Source of the DNA: an uncultured Clostridia bacterium
Lineage (GTDB): Bacteria; Bacillota; Clostridia; Lachnospirales; Anaerotignaceae
Direction: 5' to 3'
DNA length: 64,000 nucleotides
NCBI GenBank assembly: GCA_902477755.1
Contig: CABSIK010000004.1
Coordinates: forward strand, 1 to 64,000
Part shown: piece after piece, positions 1 to 8,236 of the stretch
How positions within the stretch are numbered: the stretch's first letter is position 1
Layout of the letters: the number at the start of each line of letters is the position of its first letter
The notes under the pieces: generated by a model
Seen by the model: the letters and a program-made list of their open reading frames with translations, nothing else
What the model was told of the DNA's origin: nothing
Databases searched by the model: none
Program-made: the position numbers and the translations under genes

Positions 1-2
1 AA

Positions 3-20
3 TATTATTATTTAATAATA
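3..20. promoter_or_regulatory. palindrome upstream of XRE gene
   Basis: Perfect inverted repeat TATTATTA-tt-TAATAATA ending 16 bases before the start codon of the XRE regulator. Its position fits an autoregulatory operator. AT-rich palindromes also arise by chance, and the upstream promoter lies outside the window. Confidence 0.3.
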
Positions 21-35
21 AAAAGGGGCGATTAT

Positions 36-362
36 ATGAAAACAGCATTTGCGCAAAACTTACGGAAATACCGACAGGCAAACGGCTTGACCCAGACGGC
101 ATTGGGGAAAATGCTTCATTACGGCTCTACGGCCATTGCCAATTATGAATCCGGTAGAAATGAGCCATCTTTGGCAGACCTGAGCAATCTGGCAGATATA
201 TTGGGGGTTTCTGTGGATCAGCTTTTGGGGCATAGCGGAAAGGGGCGGCAGGTACACGAACATCCTTTGCTGGAGCGGATTCTGGAGCTGGAGCCAAGAC
301 AGCGAAAAGTGCTGGAGGAGCTGCTGTTTTTGCTGACAGAGGAGAAAAAGCAGGCAAAATAG
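36..362 (+). CDS. XRE-family helix-turn-helix regulator
   Basis: A 108-residue DNA-binding protein. An HTH_3 domain covers about residues 6-62 (TQTALGKMLHYGSTAIANYE is the helix-turn-helix with its characteristic NYE-G-R-EPS continuation). The C-terminal 40 residues are charged and helical, with no sensor domain recognised. The start is supported by AAAAGGGGCG about 7 bases upstream. The gene stands alone and converges with asnB across a shared terminator. The class is certain; the target is unknown. A palindrome just upstream suggests autoregulation. Confidence 0.85.
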   Translation: MKTAFAQNLRKYRQANGLTQTALGKMLHYGSTAIANYESGRNEPSLADLSNLADILGVSVDQLLGHSGKGRQVHEHPLLERILELEPRQRKVLEELLFLLTEEKKQAK

Positions 363-413
363 AAAAAGAGAATCGGAAATTTCTTTGTGGAAAATTTCGA
401 TTCTCTTTTTTCA
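363..413. terminator. bidirectional terminator between XRE gene and asnB
   Basis: Long near-perfect inverted repeat (AAAGAGAATCGGAAATTT paired with AAATTTCGATTCTCTTT around a 10-base loop), flanked by A- and T-tracts. It can end both convergent genes. Confidence 0.85.
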
Positions 414-420
414 TTTGCTT

Positions 421-2250
421 TTATGCCGCCTGTCCAAAGAACTGTTCATGCCATACCAAGAACATATAGATTGTCCAAATCTTACGGCTGTTGTCCGCTT
501 TGCCTGCCCGGTGTTCATCCAGATATTTGATGATTTCTGCTGTGTTGAAAAATTCTTTTGCCGCAGGGCTTTCAAAAGCAGCTTTCACACGGTTGTAATA
601 AGCGTCCTCCTTCAGCCAGATGCGGATGGGAACGGGGAAGCCCAGTTTTTTCTTTTCTGCAACCATGTCGGGCAGATAACGATGTGCCGCCTGACGCATA
701 GCAAATTTTGTGTTTTCTTTGTTGACCTTGTATTCTGTGGGTACGGTTCTGGCAATGTCGAATACTTTTCTGTCCAGGAAAGGTACACGCACTTCCAGAG
801 AGTGTGCCATACTCATTTTGTCCGCTTTCAGCAGGATGTCGCCAATGAGCCAGAAATGGATGTCGATATACTGCATTTTTGTCACATCATCCTGATTTGC
901 CACTTTGTCATAGTAAGGACGTGTCAGTTCGGTGTGATGATATTTCCCTGTGGGGGCTTTCAGGATTTTTTCACGTTCTTCTTCCTGGAACATGAAAGCG
1001 TTGCCGATGAAGCGTTCCTGCAAGTCCTTGCTGCCGCGAATGAGGTAGTTTCTGCCTTTTACCTTAGGCAGTTTTTTCGCTACAGCGCCCATGGCTTTCC
1101 GCAGGGGACGGGGCAGTCTGGTCAGAGGCAGCAGGTCGTGAGGTTCCCGATAAATGTTGTAGCCGCCGAAAAATTCGTCAGCGCCTTCGCCGGAAAGGGA
1201 AACTTTCACATGTTTTGCCGCTGTCTGGCTGACAAAGTACAGAGCAATGGCAGAAGGGTCTGCCAGAGGCTCGTCCATGTGGTACTGCACTTTTCCAATA
1301 ACATCCCAATATTCGTCTTTGGAAATGAGTTTGTTGTAGTTGTCGATTTTGATTTTTTCAGACAATGCTTTCGCATAGTCGATTTCGTTATATTTTTCGT
1401 AGTCGAAACCTACGGTGAATGTCTTGTCCCCATGGAAAGACGCAGCCACATAAGAGCTGTCAACGCCGCTGGAAAGGAAAGAACCCACTTCCACGTCACT
1501 GATTTTATGCTTTTTGATGGAATCCTGCATGGCGTTGTCGATGTCGTCCACGAACTGTTCCAAAGATTTTGTATGGTCAGGTTCGAAAACGGGTTCCCAA
1601 TAGCGTTTGATGTCCATTTTGCCGTCTTTGAAAGTGAAACAGTGTGCAGGAGGCAGTTTGAATACGCCTTTGAAGAATGTTTCTGGCAGGACGCTGTACT
1701 GGAATGTGAGATAGTTTTCCAATGCTTCTTTGTTTACTTCCCGTTTGAAACCGGGGTATTCCAGAATGCTCTTGATTTCGGAGCCGTAAACCAGGTTGCC
1801 ATCCTGAATGGAGTAGTAAAAAGGCTTGATGCCGAAAAAGTCTCTTGCGCCAAAGAGTGTCTTTGTCTTGCTGTCCCAGATAACGAAAGCGAACATGCCC
1901 CGCAGTTTGGGCAGCAGGTCTTCGCCGTATTCTTCGTAGCCGTGGAGCAGGACTTCTGTGTCTGCATGGCTGCCCATGACATGACCTTTTGCGATGAGGT
2001 CTTCACGGAGTTCCTGATGGTTGTAGATTTCCCCGTTGAATGTGATGACCATATCTCTGTTTTCGTTGTAGATGGGCTGTGTGCCGCCCTCTAAGTCGAT
2101 GATGCTCAAACGGCGGAAGCCCATGGAAACGCCGTCGTCAATATGTTTGCCGCCGCTGTCAGGACCGCGGTGGATGATTTTGTTCATCATGTTTTCCAGT
2201 ATTTCTTCGGAAGTCATAAGACGTCCCGTAAAGCCGCAAATGCCGCACAT
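421..2250 (-). CDS. asnB: asparagine synthetase (glutamine-hydrolysing)
   Basis: Makes asparagine from aspartate, ATP and glutamine-derived ammonia in the cytosol. The N-terminal class II glutaminase domain begins MCGICGF, so Cys2 is the nucleophile after Met removal. It continues with RGPDS and FNGEIYNH motifs. The synthetase half contains the ATP PP-loop LSSGVDSS (about residue 255) and SLSGEGADEFFGGYN. At 609 residues the length is normal. The reading frame is open 10 codons further upstream, but the start at 2250 is fixed by the required Cys2 and by AGGAGG 10 bases upstream. The gene is monocistronic, downstream of a malQ-side terminator. Confidence 0.95.
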   Translation of the reverse strand: MCGICGFTGRLMTSEEILENMMNKIIHRGPDSGGKHIDDGVSMGFRRLSIIDLEGGTQPIYNENRDMVITFNGEIYNHQELREDLIAKGHVMGSHADTEVLLHGYEEYGEDLLPKLRGMFAFVIWDSKTKTLFGARDFFGIKPFYYSIQDGNLVYGSEIKSILEYPGFKREVNKEALENYLTFQYSVLPETFFKGVFKLPPAHCFTFKDGKMDIKRYWEPVFEPDHTKSLEQFVDDIDNAMQDSIKKHKISDVEVGSFLSSGVDSSYVAASFHGDKTFTVGFDYEKYNEIDYAKALSEKIKIDNYNKLISKDEYWDVIGKVQYHMDEPLADPSAIALYFVSQTAAKHVKVSLSGEGADEFFGGYNIYREPHDLLPLTRLPRPLRKAMGAVAKKLPKVKGRNYLIRGSKDLQERFIGNAFMFQEEEREKILKAPTGKYHHTELTRPYYDKVANQDDVTKMQYIDIHFWLIGDILLKADKMSMAHSLEVRVPFLDRKVFDIARTVPTEYKVNKENTKFAMRQAAHRYLPDMVAEKKKLGFPVPIRIWLKEDAYYNRVKAAFESPAAKEFFNTAEIIKYLDEHRAGKADNSRKIWTIYMFLVWHEQFFGQAA

Positions 2251-2326
2251 AGATGTTGTTCCTCCTTTTATATATGTCAAAAAACATATCTATCCGCATT
2301 TTACTTTAGCACAAAATGGGGAAAAA

Positions 2327-2358
2327 GCAAAGGCATTTCCCCAAAGAAATGCCTTTGC
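2327..2358 (-). terminator. terminator on the malQ side of asnB
   Basis: Perfect 13-bp stem (GCAAAGGCATTTC / GAAATGCCTTTGC) with a 6-base loop. On the minus strand it is followed by TTTTTC, so it would end transcripts arriving from malQ before asnB. A second perfect 9-bp hairpin (2360-2381) lies immediately beside it. Confidence 0.7.
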
Positions 2359-2381
2359 AGGGTATCGAAAAGTCGATACCC

Positions 2382-2626
2382 TGTCGTCAAAGGCTCATTT
2401 CATTCAAGCCTTTGACGAGTAGACAGAAGTATAAAGCCGGAGTTCCATCAGCCCAAAAGCTTTGAAACTCCGGCTTTTTCCTCGTCGGAAGTGAATTCCG
2501 ACTGCGGATTCCAGTTGGGGAACCCACACCGCAAGAGATGCGGGCAGCCATTTATGGCTGACATTTGCGGAGCAAATGTGTTGACCATTGGTTCCCCAAG
2601 CCCTTCCGCGGATTTGAAAAATAATG
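2382..2626. repeat. structured dispersed repeat, copy 1 (long form)
   Basis: Homologous to 5740-5926 in the same orientation. It can fold into successive hairpins: 2384-2418, 2433-2477 (followed by a T-run on the plus strand), 2484-2502, and an outer closing helix 2504-2508/2605-2609 enclosing 2515-2522/2592-2599. Inside the last helix, this copy has three further hairpins (2529-2543, 2545-2560, 2561-2579) that copy 2 lacks. Stem differences between the copies are compensatory, which favours a conserved structure. The element abuts the malQ stop codon and lies in its 3' region. No known RNA family was recognised. Confidence 0.7.
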
Positions 2627-2631
2627 TGTCG

Positions 2632-4248
2632 TTAAAAGTCGCTGTTTTCTCTTTCCGCACATCTGCCGAACAGTTCTGCCAGATACCGCAGACCATGGGT
2701 ATAGCCTTCTTCCCACTGGCTCCAGTCGAAACGGAAGCCCCAGTTGCCGCCGGCGATACCGGGACGGTTCATGCGGTGGCTGCCGTCCAGATTCAGCACA
2801 TCCTGCACAGGCACAATGGCGAATACAGCAGGAGAGGCAAAAGCCATACGGATGAAGTCCCAAGCCACGTCTCTGCCGTCTACGTTCAGATAACGGCGGT
2901 AATGGTCTTTTTCTGCTTCTGTGGCAGTTTCGTACCAGCCCCGTGTGGTGTCGTTGTCGTGGGTGCCGGAGTACATGACACTGTTTTTGTCACAGTTGTG
3001 GGGCAGGTAAGCATTGTTTTTATCATTGCCGAAAGCAAACTGCAATACACGCATGCCGGGGAAGCCTGCTTCTTCTCTGAGGGCACGGACTTCATCGGTG
3101 ATGATGCCCAAATCTTCCGCAATGAGAGGCAGTTTGCCCAAAGTTTTTTCAATGGTCTTGAAGAAATCCATGCCGGGGCCTTTTTTCCATTTCCCAACAA
3201 TGGCGTTTTCCGCACCGAATTTTACTTCCCAATGGCTTTCAAAAGCCCGGAAGTGGTCGATGCGCAGATAGTCCACATCTTCCAGTGCCTTGTGGATGCG
3301 TTCTGTCCACCAGAGGTAACCTGTTTTCTTGTGGGCTTTCCAGTCATAAAGGGGATTGCCCCAAAGCTGACCTTCGGCACAGAAATAATCAGGCGGTACT
3401 CCTGCCACAACGGTAGGGAAGCCCATGGAGTCCAGCTGGAACAATTTCTGGTTTGCCCATACGTCTGCACTGTCATAAGCCATGAAAATCGGCGTGTCCC
3501 CCATGATGGAGATGCCTTTTTCGTTGGCATAAGCCTTCAATGCCTGCCACTGGGTGAAGAACAGATATTGATAAAATTTTTCTTCTTCAATGGCATCTGC
3601 CAGCAGACGTGTCCATTTTTTCAGGCTGGCAGCGTTGCGCTTGCGCAGGGTACGAGGCCATGTGTTCCAGCAGGCAGATTCAAAGTAATCTTTCTGCTGT
3701 TCTTCTGTGAGAAAATCAATGGTGTCAACGGCGAAGGTGAGATATTCTTCTTCGTCAATACCTTTGGCACGTTCCGCGCGGAAATGTGCCTGCAAAGCGG
3801 TGAACAGGGCGAAATCAGAAAGCCAAGCGTCCTGTTTTTCACAGAAAGCGGCAAAGTCCCTCTGCATATCTTCGTCCGCTTTTGCGCAGAATGTTTCATA
3901 AGCCTTGTGGAGCAGGGGCAGTTTATATGCTTTTACGGCATCATAGTCCACCCGTTCTTTGTCAAAAGCAGGGATTTCTCCCAAATCTTCTGTTGTCAAA
4001 AGTCCCATTTCCACCAGTTCATCAGGGCTGATGAGCAGGATGTTTCCAGCAAAAGCTGATGTGCTCTGGTAAGGAGAATTGCCGTAGCCAATGGGTACCA
4101 AAGGCAAAATCTGCCACAGGCTTTGTCCCGCTTCCTCCAAAGTATCTACAAAACGGCGCGCCTCTGCCCCGAAATCCCCGATGCCGTAAACAGACGGCAA
4201 AGAAGTGGGGTGCAGCAGAACGCCGCTTTTTCTTTCTTCAAATAGCAT
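2632..4248 (-). CDS. malQ: 4-alpha-glucanotransferase (amylomaltase, GH77)
   Basis: Transfers glucan segments between maltodextrins and releases glucose, in cytosolic glycogen/maltodextrin metabolism. The 538-residue protein shows the GH77 start (RKSGVLLHPTSLPSVYGIGD), GYGNSPYQSTSAFAGN near residue 50, the nucleophile-region motif RIDHFRAFESHW, AEDLG with the acid/base Glu, and GTHDNDT near residue 405. Length is typical. The start has AAGGAGG 8 bases upstream. The gene appears monocistronic. Its 3' side is occupied by the structured repeat rather than a simple terminator; a terminator on its strand lies further on at 2327-2358. Confidence 0.95.
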   Translation of the reverse strand: MLFEERKSGVLLHPTSLPSVYGIGDFGAEARRFVDTLEEAGQSLWQILPLVPIGYGNSPYQSTSAFAGNILLISPDELVEMGLLTTEDLGEIPAFDKERVDYDAVKAYKLPLLHKAYETFCAKADEDMQRDFAAFCEKQDAWLSDFALFTALQAHFRAERAKGIDEEEYLTFAVDTIDFLTEEQQKDYFESACWNTWPRTLRKRNAASLKKWTRLLADAIEEEKFYQYLFFTQWQALKAYANEKGISIMGDTPIFMAYDSADVWANQKLFQLDSMGFPTVVAGVPPDYFCAEGQLWGNPLYDWKAHKKTGYLWWTERIHKALEDVDYLRIDHFRAFESHWEVKFGAENAIVGKWKKGPGMDFFKTIEKTLGKLPLIAEDLGIITDEVRALREEAGFPGMRVLQFAFGNDKNNAYLPHNCDKNSVMYSGTHDNDTTRGWYETATEAEKDHYRRYLNVDGRDVAWDFIRMAFASPAVFAIVPVQDVLNLDGSHRMNRPGIAGGNWGFRFDWSQWEEGYTHGLRYLAELFGRCAERENSDF

Positions 4249-4458
4249 CAGAAATGACCTCCTTCTTTATACAGGGAAAAACTCCCAACTGTTTTTCCCA
4301 AAACATAAACCTTATTGTAACAGCTTTTTTTCGCCGTTGCTATCCGCAGAACTGCCAAATTTTGCCCTTTGTTCCAGCAAAAAGCAAGGATTTTTCCGCT
4401 TTTTCGGCAGACAATAACCATGCAGTCAGTCTGCAAAGGCAAAAAGGAGGCATACAAT

Positions 4459-4809
4459 ATGAAACGAATGGCAATTTGTGCTGTCACAGCGGCAGTGATG
4501 CTGGGCGTCACCGGCTGCGGCGGCAATACGGCAAACAATCTGGGCGCCACAGACGATTATCGGGATGATGTCTATGGCAGCAATGTTTATTGGGATGAAA
4601 GCTATGGCGTCAATACAGGTGTGGACTTAGACCGCACATCTTACGGCATGCCAAAGACCACCAATACGGATTCTTTCGCTAACGATGTGAAAAATGGCGT
4701 GGAAAACATGGCGGATGATGTGAAAGATGGCGTGAAAGAAATGGGCGATGACATGAAAAATGCCGTGGATGACGCCACAAATACCAACAGCAGAAACATG
4801 ATGAACTGA
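4459..4809 (+). CDS. small lipoprotein, function unknown
   Basis: Predicted 116-residue lipoprotein. A short signal peptide ends in the lipobox GVTGC, so Cys20 would be lipidated and the protein anchored on the outer face of the membrane. The mature part is Asp/Asn-rich, with a C-terminal amphipathic stretch of repeated units (DVKNGVENMA, DVKDGVKEMG, DMKNAVDDA) resembling apolipoprotein-like 11-residue repeats. The frame is open upstream, but the start is set by AAGGAGG 8 bases before ATG and by the signal peptide. The next gene follows after 18 bases and is probably cotranscribed. No family assigned. Confidence 0.75.
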   Translation: MKRMAICAVTAAVMLGVTGCGGNTANNLGATDDYRDDVYGSNVYWDESYGVNTGVDLDRTSYGMPKTTNTDSFANDVKNGVENMADDVKDGVKEMGDDMKNAVDDATNTNSRNMMN

Positions 4810-4827
4810 CCAAAGGGGGCGTAAGCC

Positions 4828-5184
4828 ATGGGCGAAAAGGGGAAAATACGCCTGACGGGACTGGTGACAGGCTTTGTCAACGGGCTGTTCGGCAGCGGCG
4901 GCGGTACCTTGGTGGTGCCTGCCATGGAGCGGTTCCTCCATGTGGAAACCCATAAAGCCCACGCCACTGCCATTGCGGTGATTCTGCCTCTCAGCGTCCT
5001 TTCTCTCTTGATTTATTTCTGGCATGGGGAAATGGCGTGGCAGGTTGCCCTTTGGGCTTCCGGCGGCGGTATCATCGGCGGAAGAATCGGCGCCAAACTG
5101 CTGGGGAAACTCAGCGGCATGTGGCTCCATCGTATTTTCGGCTTGTTTCTCCTTGCGGCAGCTGTCCGCATGGTGCTGTGTTAG
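4828..5184 (+). CDS. TauE/SafE (TSUP) permease, N-terminal half-size protein
   Basis: A 118-residue membrane protein with about four hydrophobic segments. It carries the TSUP signature GFVNGLFGSGGGTLVVPAM at its N-terminus. TSUP permeases, normally about 240-270 residues with two such repeats, move sulfite, sulfonates or other organic anions. Here the second repeat is a separate overlapping ORF. Start supported by AAAGGGGGCG. The pair probably works as a heterodimer. A frameshift of a single gene is the alternative, but both ORFs have clean starts and ends. Substrate unknown. Confidence 0.75.
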   Translation: MGEKGKIRLTGLVTGFVNGLFGSGGGTLVVPAMERFLHVETHKAHATAIAVILPLSVLSLLIYFWHGEMAWQVALWASGGGIIGGRIGAKLLGKLSGMWLHRIFGLFLLAAAVRMVLC

Positions 5185-5570
5185 GCGTATTGCTGGCGGG
5201 GCTTCTGGCAGGCATCGTCAGCGGTATGGGCATTGGCGGCGGCGCTATCCTCATTCCTGTGATCCTCTGGGTGACAGATGTGACCCAGCAGCAGGCGCAG
5301 GGCGTGAATCTGCTGTACTTTCTGCCAACGGCAGCCGTTGCCCTTGTGACCCATGTGAAAAATGGAAGTGTGGAAACGCCTGTGGCAAAATCCCTCATTT
5401 GGACAGGACTTCTGGGCGCTGCCGCCGGAGCTTTGCTGGCATTGTGGCTGGAGGGAGAACTGCTGCGGAAATTGTTCGGCGGTTTTCTCTTTGCCGTTGG
5501 TCTGGCAGAGCTCTATAAAGGCAGAAAAGGGCAGACAACAGACGGAAAGGAGAAGGATCATGGACTATAA
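5178..5570 (+). CDS. TauE/SafE (TSUP) permease, C-terminal half-size protein
   Basis: A 130-residue membrane protein carrying the second TSUP repeat (GLLAGIVSGMGIGGGAILIP), then two or three more hydrophobic segments and a charged tail. The most sensible start is GTG at 5178, which overlaps the stop of the upstream half by 7 bases and suggests translational coupling. An ATG in the same frame at 5037 would add a hydrophilic stretch that merely shadows the upstream gene. The C-terminus overlaps the next small ORF by 11 bases. Substrate unknown. Confidence 0.7.
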   Translation: MLGVLLAGLLAGIVSGMGIGGGAILIPVILWVTDVTQQQAQGVNLLYFLPTAAVALVTHVKNGSVETPVAKSLIWTGLLGAAAGALLALWLEGELLRKLFGGFLFAVGLAELYKGRKGQTTDGKEKDHGL

Positions 5571-5730
5571 GGATTTTGAAAAGCTGAAAGAACGATTTTC
5601 CCGTGCCAACACCGACGAGAAAGTATCTCTCTATGTGAATACACCGGGACTGACCAAAGACCAGTATCGGGAGCTTTTGGAAATGTACCCCAAAAAAGAA
5701 TGGAATCTGCTGGATCAGGCGCTGTGGTAA
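5560..5730 (+). CDS. small hypothetical protein (56 aa)
   Basis: A 56-residue soluble, charged protein starting MDYKDFEKLKERFS and ending LLDQALW. The ATG has a strong AAAGGAGAAGG site and lies inside the last codons of the TSUP half gene, the usual sign of a coupled operon member. The ORF is open further upstream, but that part shadows the permease gene. No family recognised. The structured repeat follows its stop codon directly. Confidence 0.6.
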   Translation: MDYKDFEKLKERFSRANTDEKVSLYVNTPGLTKDQYRELLEMYPKKEWNLLDQALW

Positions 5731-5739
5731 AAGATACGC

Positions 5740-5926
5740 TGTCGTCAAAGCCTCATTTCATTCAAGGCTTTGACGAGTAGACAGAAGTATAAATCCGGAG
5801 TTCCATCAGCTTAAAAGCTTTGAAACTCCGGATTTTTCCTCGTCGGAAGTGAATTCCGACTGCGGATTCCAGTTGGGACACGCTTCGTTCCCCAACCCCT
5901 TCCGCGTTCTTGCAAAAATGATGTTA
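5740..5926. repeat. structured dispersed repeat, copy 2 (short form)
   Basis: Same element as 2382-2626. Hairpins lie at 5742-5776, 5791-5835 and 5846-5864, and a final closing helix joins GCGGA to TCCGC near 5871-5905, enclosing a short loop in place of copy 1's three extra hairpins. Relative to copy 1, one pair in the first stem changes G-C to C-G and one in the second changes G-C to T-A, preserving pairing. It lies in the 3' region of the TSUP operon, before that operon's terminator. Confidence 0.7.
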
Positions 5927-5937
5927 TCTACACGCTA

Positions 5938-5970
5938 AGCACAAAACCCCTTGGTTTTGTGCTTTTTCTT
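5938..5970 (+). terminator. terminator of lipoprotein/TSUP operon
   Basis: Perfect 11-bp stem AGCACAAAACC / GGTTTTGTGCT with a 4-base loop, followed by TTTTTCTTTT. Confidence 0.9.
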
Positions 5971-6108
5971 TTGGTATGGATTCTGTTTTTTATGGATATG
6001 CTTTTTTGTGACACCATGCCCCATAGATTTGGCTGGGATACATATTTCCATTTGACGGCATATCTGCTATAATAAAGCAAAACAAAGGAAGAAAGGCGGT
6101 GGCACGGC

Positions 6109-6411
6109 ATGCAGCTCATTGAAAACCTGTTTGTGGGAGAAAGCGTGGGAAATCTGGGTACAGTGGTTTATAGTCTGAAACGGGACATTCCTGTTTTTCG
6201 TCTGTACTGTCTGGTGTATTTTGCGGACAGGAACCGCATGGAAATCCTTTCCTCCAAAGAGCTGTTCACTAAGAAATACCGCAGCCGGAAAGGCATCATT
6301 GCCGGTGTTGCCATGGGGCGGCACGAAGCCGTTGACCTGCTGTGCTACATGCTGGAAGAAGCGGCAAAAGCCGGAAGGGATTTGACAGACCCTTCGGCGT
6401 GGCTGCAATAA
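6109..6411 (+). CDS. hypothetical protein (100 aa), first gene of the ytfJ operon
   Basis: A 100-residue soluble protein starting MQLIENLFVGESVGNLG. It has alternating hydrophobic strands, then a basic segment (KKYRSRKG) and a helical C-terminus. No family recognised. A GAAAGGCGG site precedes the ATG, and TATAAT at 6068-6073 with a weak TTTCCA -35 is a possible promoter. The next gene starts 17 bases after its stop, so it probably heads the operon that ends with the TetR gene. Confidence 0.65.
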   Translation: MQLIENLFVGESVGNLGTVVYSLKRDIPVFRLYCLVYFADRNRMEILSSKELFTKKYRSRKGIIAGVAMGRHEAVDLLCYMLEEAAKAGRDLTDPSAWLQ

Positions 6412-6428
6412 AAAAAGAGGATGATGAA

Positions 6429-7145
6429 GTGAAAAAAATCGGTTGGCGTTTTTTGGGGTTTGCAGCATCTCTTGCGCTGATGCCTGCCCTTCTTTTGACC
6501 TGTGTCCAGTGGCGTGTCAGCTCCATGGATTATTTCCGGGAGGAATACGCCAAATATGATGTGCTGGAACGGGTGGATATGGAAATGGATGACCTTTTGT
6601 ATCTGACAGAGGAAATGATGGCATATCTTTACGATAAGCGGGAAGAATTACAGGTGACTGTTCCCATTGGCGGAGAGGAACTGCCCTTTTTCAGTGAAAA
6701 GGAAATCCGCCACATGGTGGATGTGAAAAATCTTTTTGCCGCAGGCATGGATATTCGTAATGGCTGTGTGGTGTTTACCCTTGCGGCGGCAATAGTCATG
6801 TTTGCGAAGAAAAAAGGAAGGACATTCCTGCGTACCCTGCAGGCAGGCATTGGTGTGTTTTTTGCAGCCTGCGGTCTGCTGGTGGCATTGATGCTGACAG
6901 ACTTCAATAAGTATTTTACCCAGTTTCACCTGATATTTTTTGATAATAATGACTGGATACTGGATGAGCGGGTGGACCGCCTCATCAATATTGTGCCCGA
7001 AGGCTTTTTCAGTGACACTGCCTTTTGGATTGGCGGTGTGTTTCTGGGGGTGTGCCTCCTGCTGTTTGTAGGGGCGGAAATCATCCTGCGCCTTTGGAAC
7101 AGAGAACATGTGGAAGAACAGAATGGGAGCGTTGAAATCCATTGA
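6429..7145 (+). CDS. TIGR01906/DUF1461 integral membrane protein
   Basis: A 238-residue membrane protein of a Firmicutes family of unknown function. One hydrophobic segment lies near the N-terminus, followed by an extracytoplasmic region (VSSMDYFREEYAKYDV and DDLLYLTEEMMAYLYDKRE). Three more membrane segments occupy the C-terminal half. GTG at 6429 is chosen because AGAGGATGA precedes it and because the longer frame would overlap the upstream gene by 70 bases. It overlaps the next gene by 4 bases. Function unknown. Confidence 0.8.
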   Translation: MKKIGWRFLGFAASLALMPALLLTCVQWRVSSMDYFREEYAKYDVLERVDMEMDDLLYLTEEMMAYLYDKREELQVTVPIGGEELPFFSEKEIRHMVDVKNLFAAGMDIRNGCVVFTLAAAIVMFAKKKGRTFLRTLQAGIGVFFAACGLLVALMLTDFNKYFTQFHLIFFDNNDWILDERVDRLINIVPEGFFSDTAFWIGGVFLGVCLLLFVGAEIILRLWNREHVEEQNGSVEIH

Positions 7146-8236
7146 TTGGCGTATTGTTGTTTATATTAAAGTGCATAGGGATTCTCCTGCTGGCGCTGGT
7201 ATGCCTTCTGCTGCTTATGACGCTGGTAGTGCTTCTTGCGCCCATTCGCTATGAGGCAGGGGGCGAGAAAACCGACACCATCCGGGCAGACGGTCGGGTG
7301 AAATGGCTGTTTGTGCAGGTGGTGGCAAGGTGGCAGATGGGGGACAAAGAGCCTTTTGTGGACTTGCTTATCTTTGGAAAATCCTTGCTGGAGAAAAAGA
7401 AGGCGAAAGCAAAAGCCGCAAGGAAAAAACGGAAGAAACCCCGTCCCCAGAAAGAGGGGGATTTGATTTACACCCGGGAAAAGGCAGCGCCGCCAAAGGA
7501 CACGCCGCCTAGACCGGTCATGGAGCAGGAGGTTCCCAAAGAAGTTGTAAAAGAAGAAGTTATAAAAGAAGAAATTCCAGAAAAGGAACCTCCAAAAGAG
7601 GAAGTTTTGCAGGAAGAAATCCGTAAAGAGGAAATTCCAAAAGAAGAACCTCCGAAAGAGAAAATTCCAAAGGAACCACCGGAAGAAAGTAAAAAAGAAC
7701 CCAACACCGTCCGTCCCATGCAGAAAAAACAGGGCATGCGGCGGGTGCGATTGGAAGATATTGAAGAAGAAAAGCCCACCGAACCACCAGCGGAGGATAT
7801 CCCCGACGATCTGGATGATGCCTTTTTCACCGGAGAAGATGGGGACGCAGAGGAAAAAGAGGAAAATCCCCTGTGGAAACAGCTTCTGGCGGTGGAGGAC
7901 AAAAAAGGCATTGCCAAAGCCTTGTGGAAATTCATCAAGCGCATGGCAAAGGGCATTCTGCCGGGGCACCTCATCATCAAAGGTACTTTTGGCACGGGAG
8001 ACCCTGTCTGGACAGGGTACCTTCTGGCAATGGCAGGCATATTAAAAGGAAAATTCGGCGAAGATCTGGAAATCAAAGGGGATTTTGCCAAGGCCACAGC
8101 GGAAAACATCGTTGTCCGAGTGAAAGGGAAAATCGTTCCTGGCTATCTCCTTTACAGCACACTGGCTTTTGCCTTGGCGAAGCCTGTACGCCGTTTGATT
8201 ATGACACTGTGGAAAGGAAGAAAACAGCATGAGTAA
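7142..8236 (+). CDS. DUF2953 protein (YtfI-like) with Lys/Glu/Pro-rich insert
   Basis: A 364-residue membrane-anchored protein. The N-terminal hydrophobic segment (about residues 4-33, containing LAPIRYE) and the C-terminal DUF2953 region (HLIIKGTFGTGDPVWTGYLL to the end) match YtfI-like proteins, which precede ytfJ in Bacillus. Residues of about 85-235 are a low-complexity linker of repeats such as KEEIPKEEPPKE, expected to be unstructured. The start appears to be TTG at 7142, overlapping the previous stop by 4 bases, with GGGAG 11 bases upstream. The ytfJ start lies inside its last codons. A sporulation role is inferred from context. Confidence 0.8.
   Translation: MIGVLLFILKCIGILLLALVCLLLLMTLVVLLAPIRYEAGGEKTDTIRADGRVKWLFVQVVARWQMGDKEPFVDLLIFGKSLLEKKKAKAKAARKKRKKPRPQKEGDLIYTREKAAPPKDTPPRPVMEQEVPKEVVKEEVIKEEIPEKEPPKEEVLQEEIRKEEIPKEEPPKEKIPKEPPEESKKEPNTVRPMQKKQGMRRVRLEDIEEEKPTEPPAEDIPDDLDDAFFTGEDGDAEEKEENPLWKQLLAVEDKKGIAKALWKFIKRMAKGILPGHLIIKGTFGTGDPVWTGYLLAMAGILKGKFGEDLEIKGDFAKATAENIVVRVKGKIVPGYLLYSTLAFALAKPVRRLIMTLWKGRKQHE

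Noticed and set aside
385..2094. 569-codon plus-strand frame opposite asnB
   Set aside because: Antisense shadow of asnB. It is Phe/Cys/Val-rich with no ribosome site, and the opposite strand has all asparagine synthetase motifs.
4459..4809. Lipoprotein as a Csg/LEA-like stress protein
   Set aside because: The 11-residue repeats hint at amphipathic helices, but the sequence is too short and generic to name a family.
5928..6119. 63-codon minus-strand ORF between the TSUP operon and the ytfJ operon
   Set aside because: Spans the terminator and promoter region, with no ribosome site and no plausible protein features.
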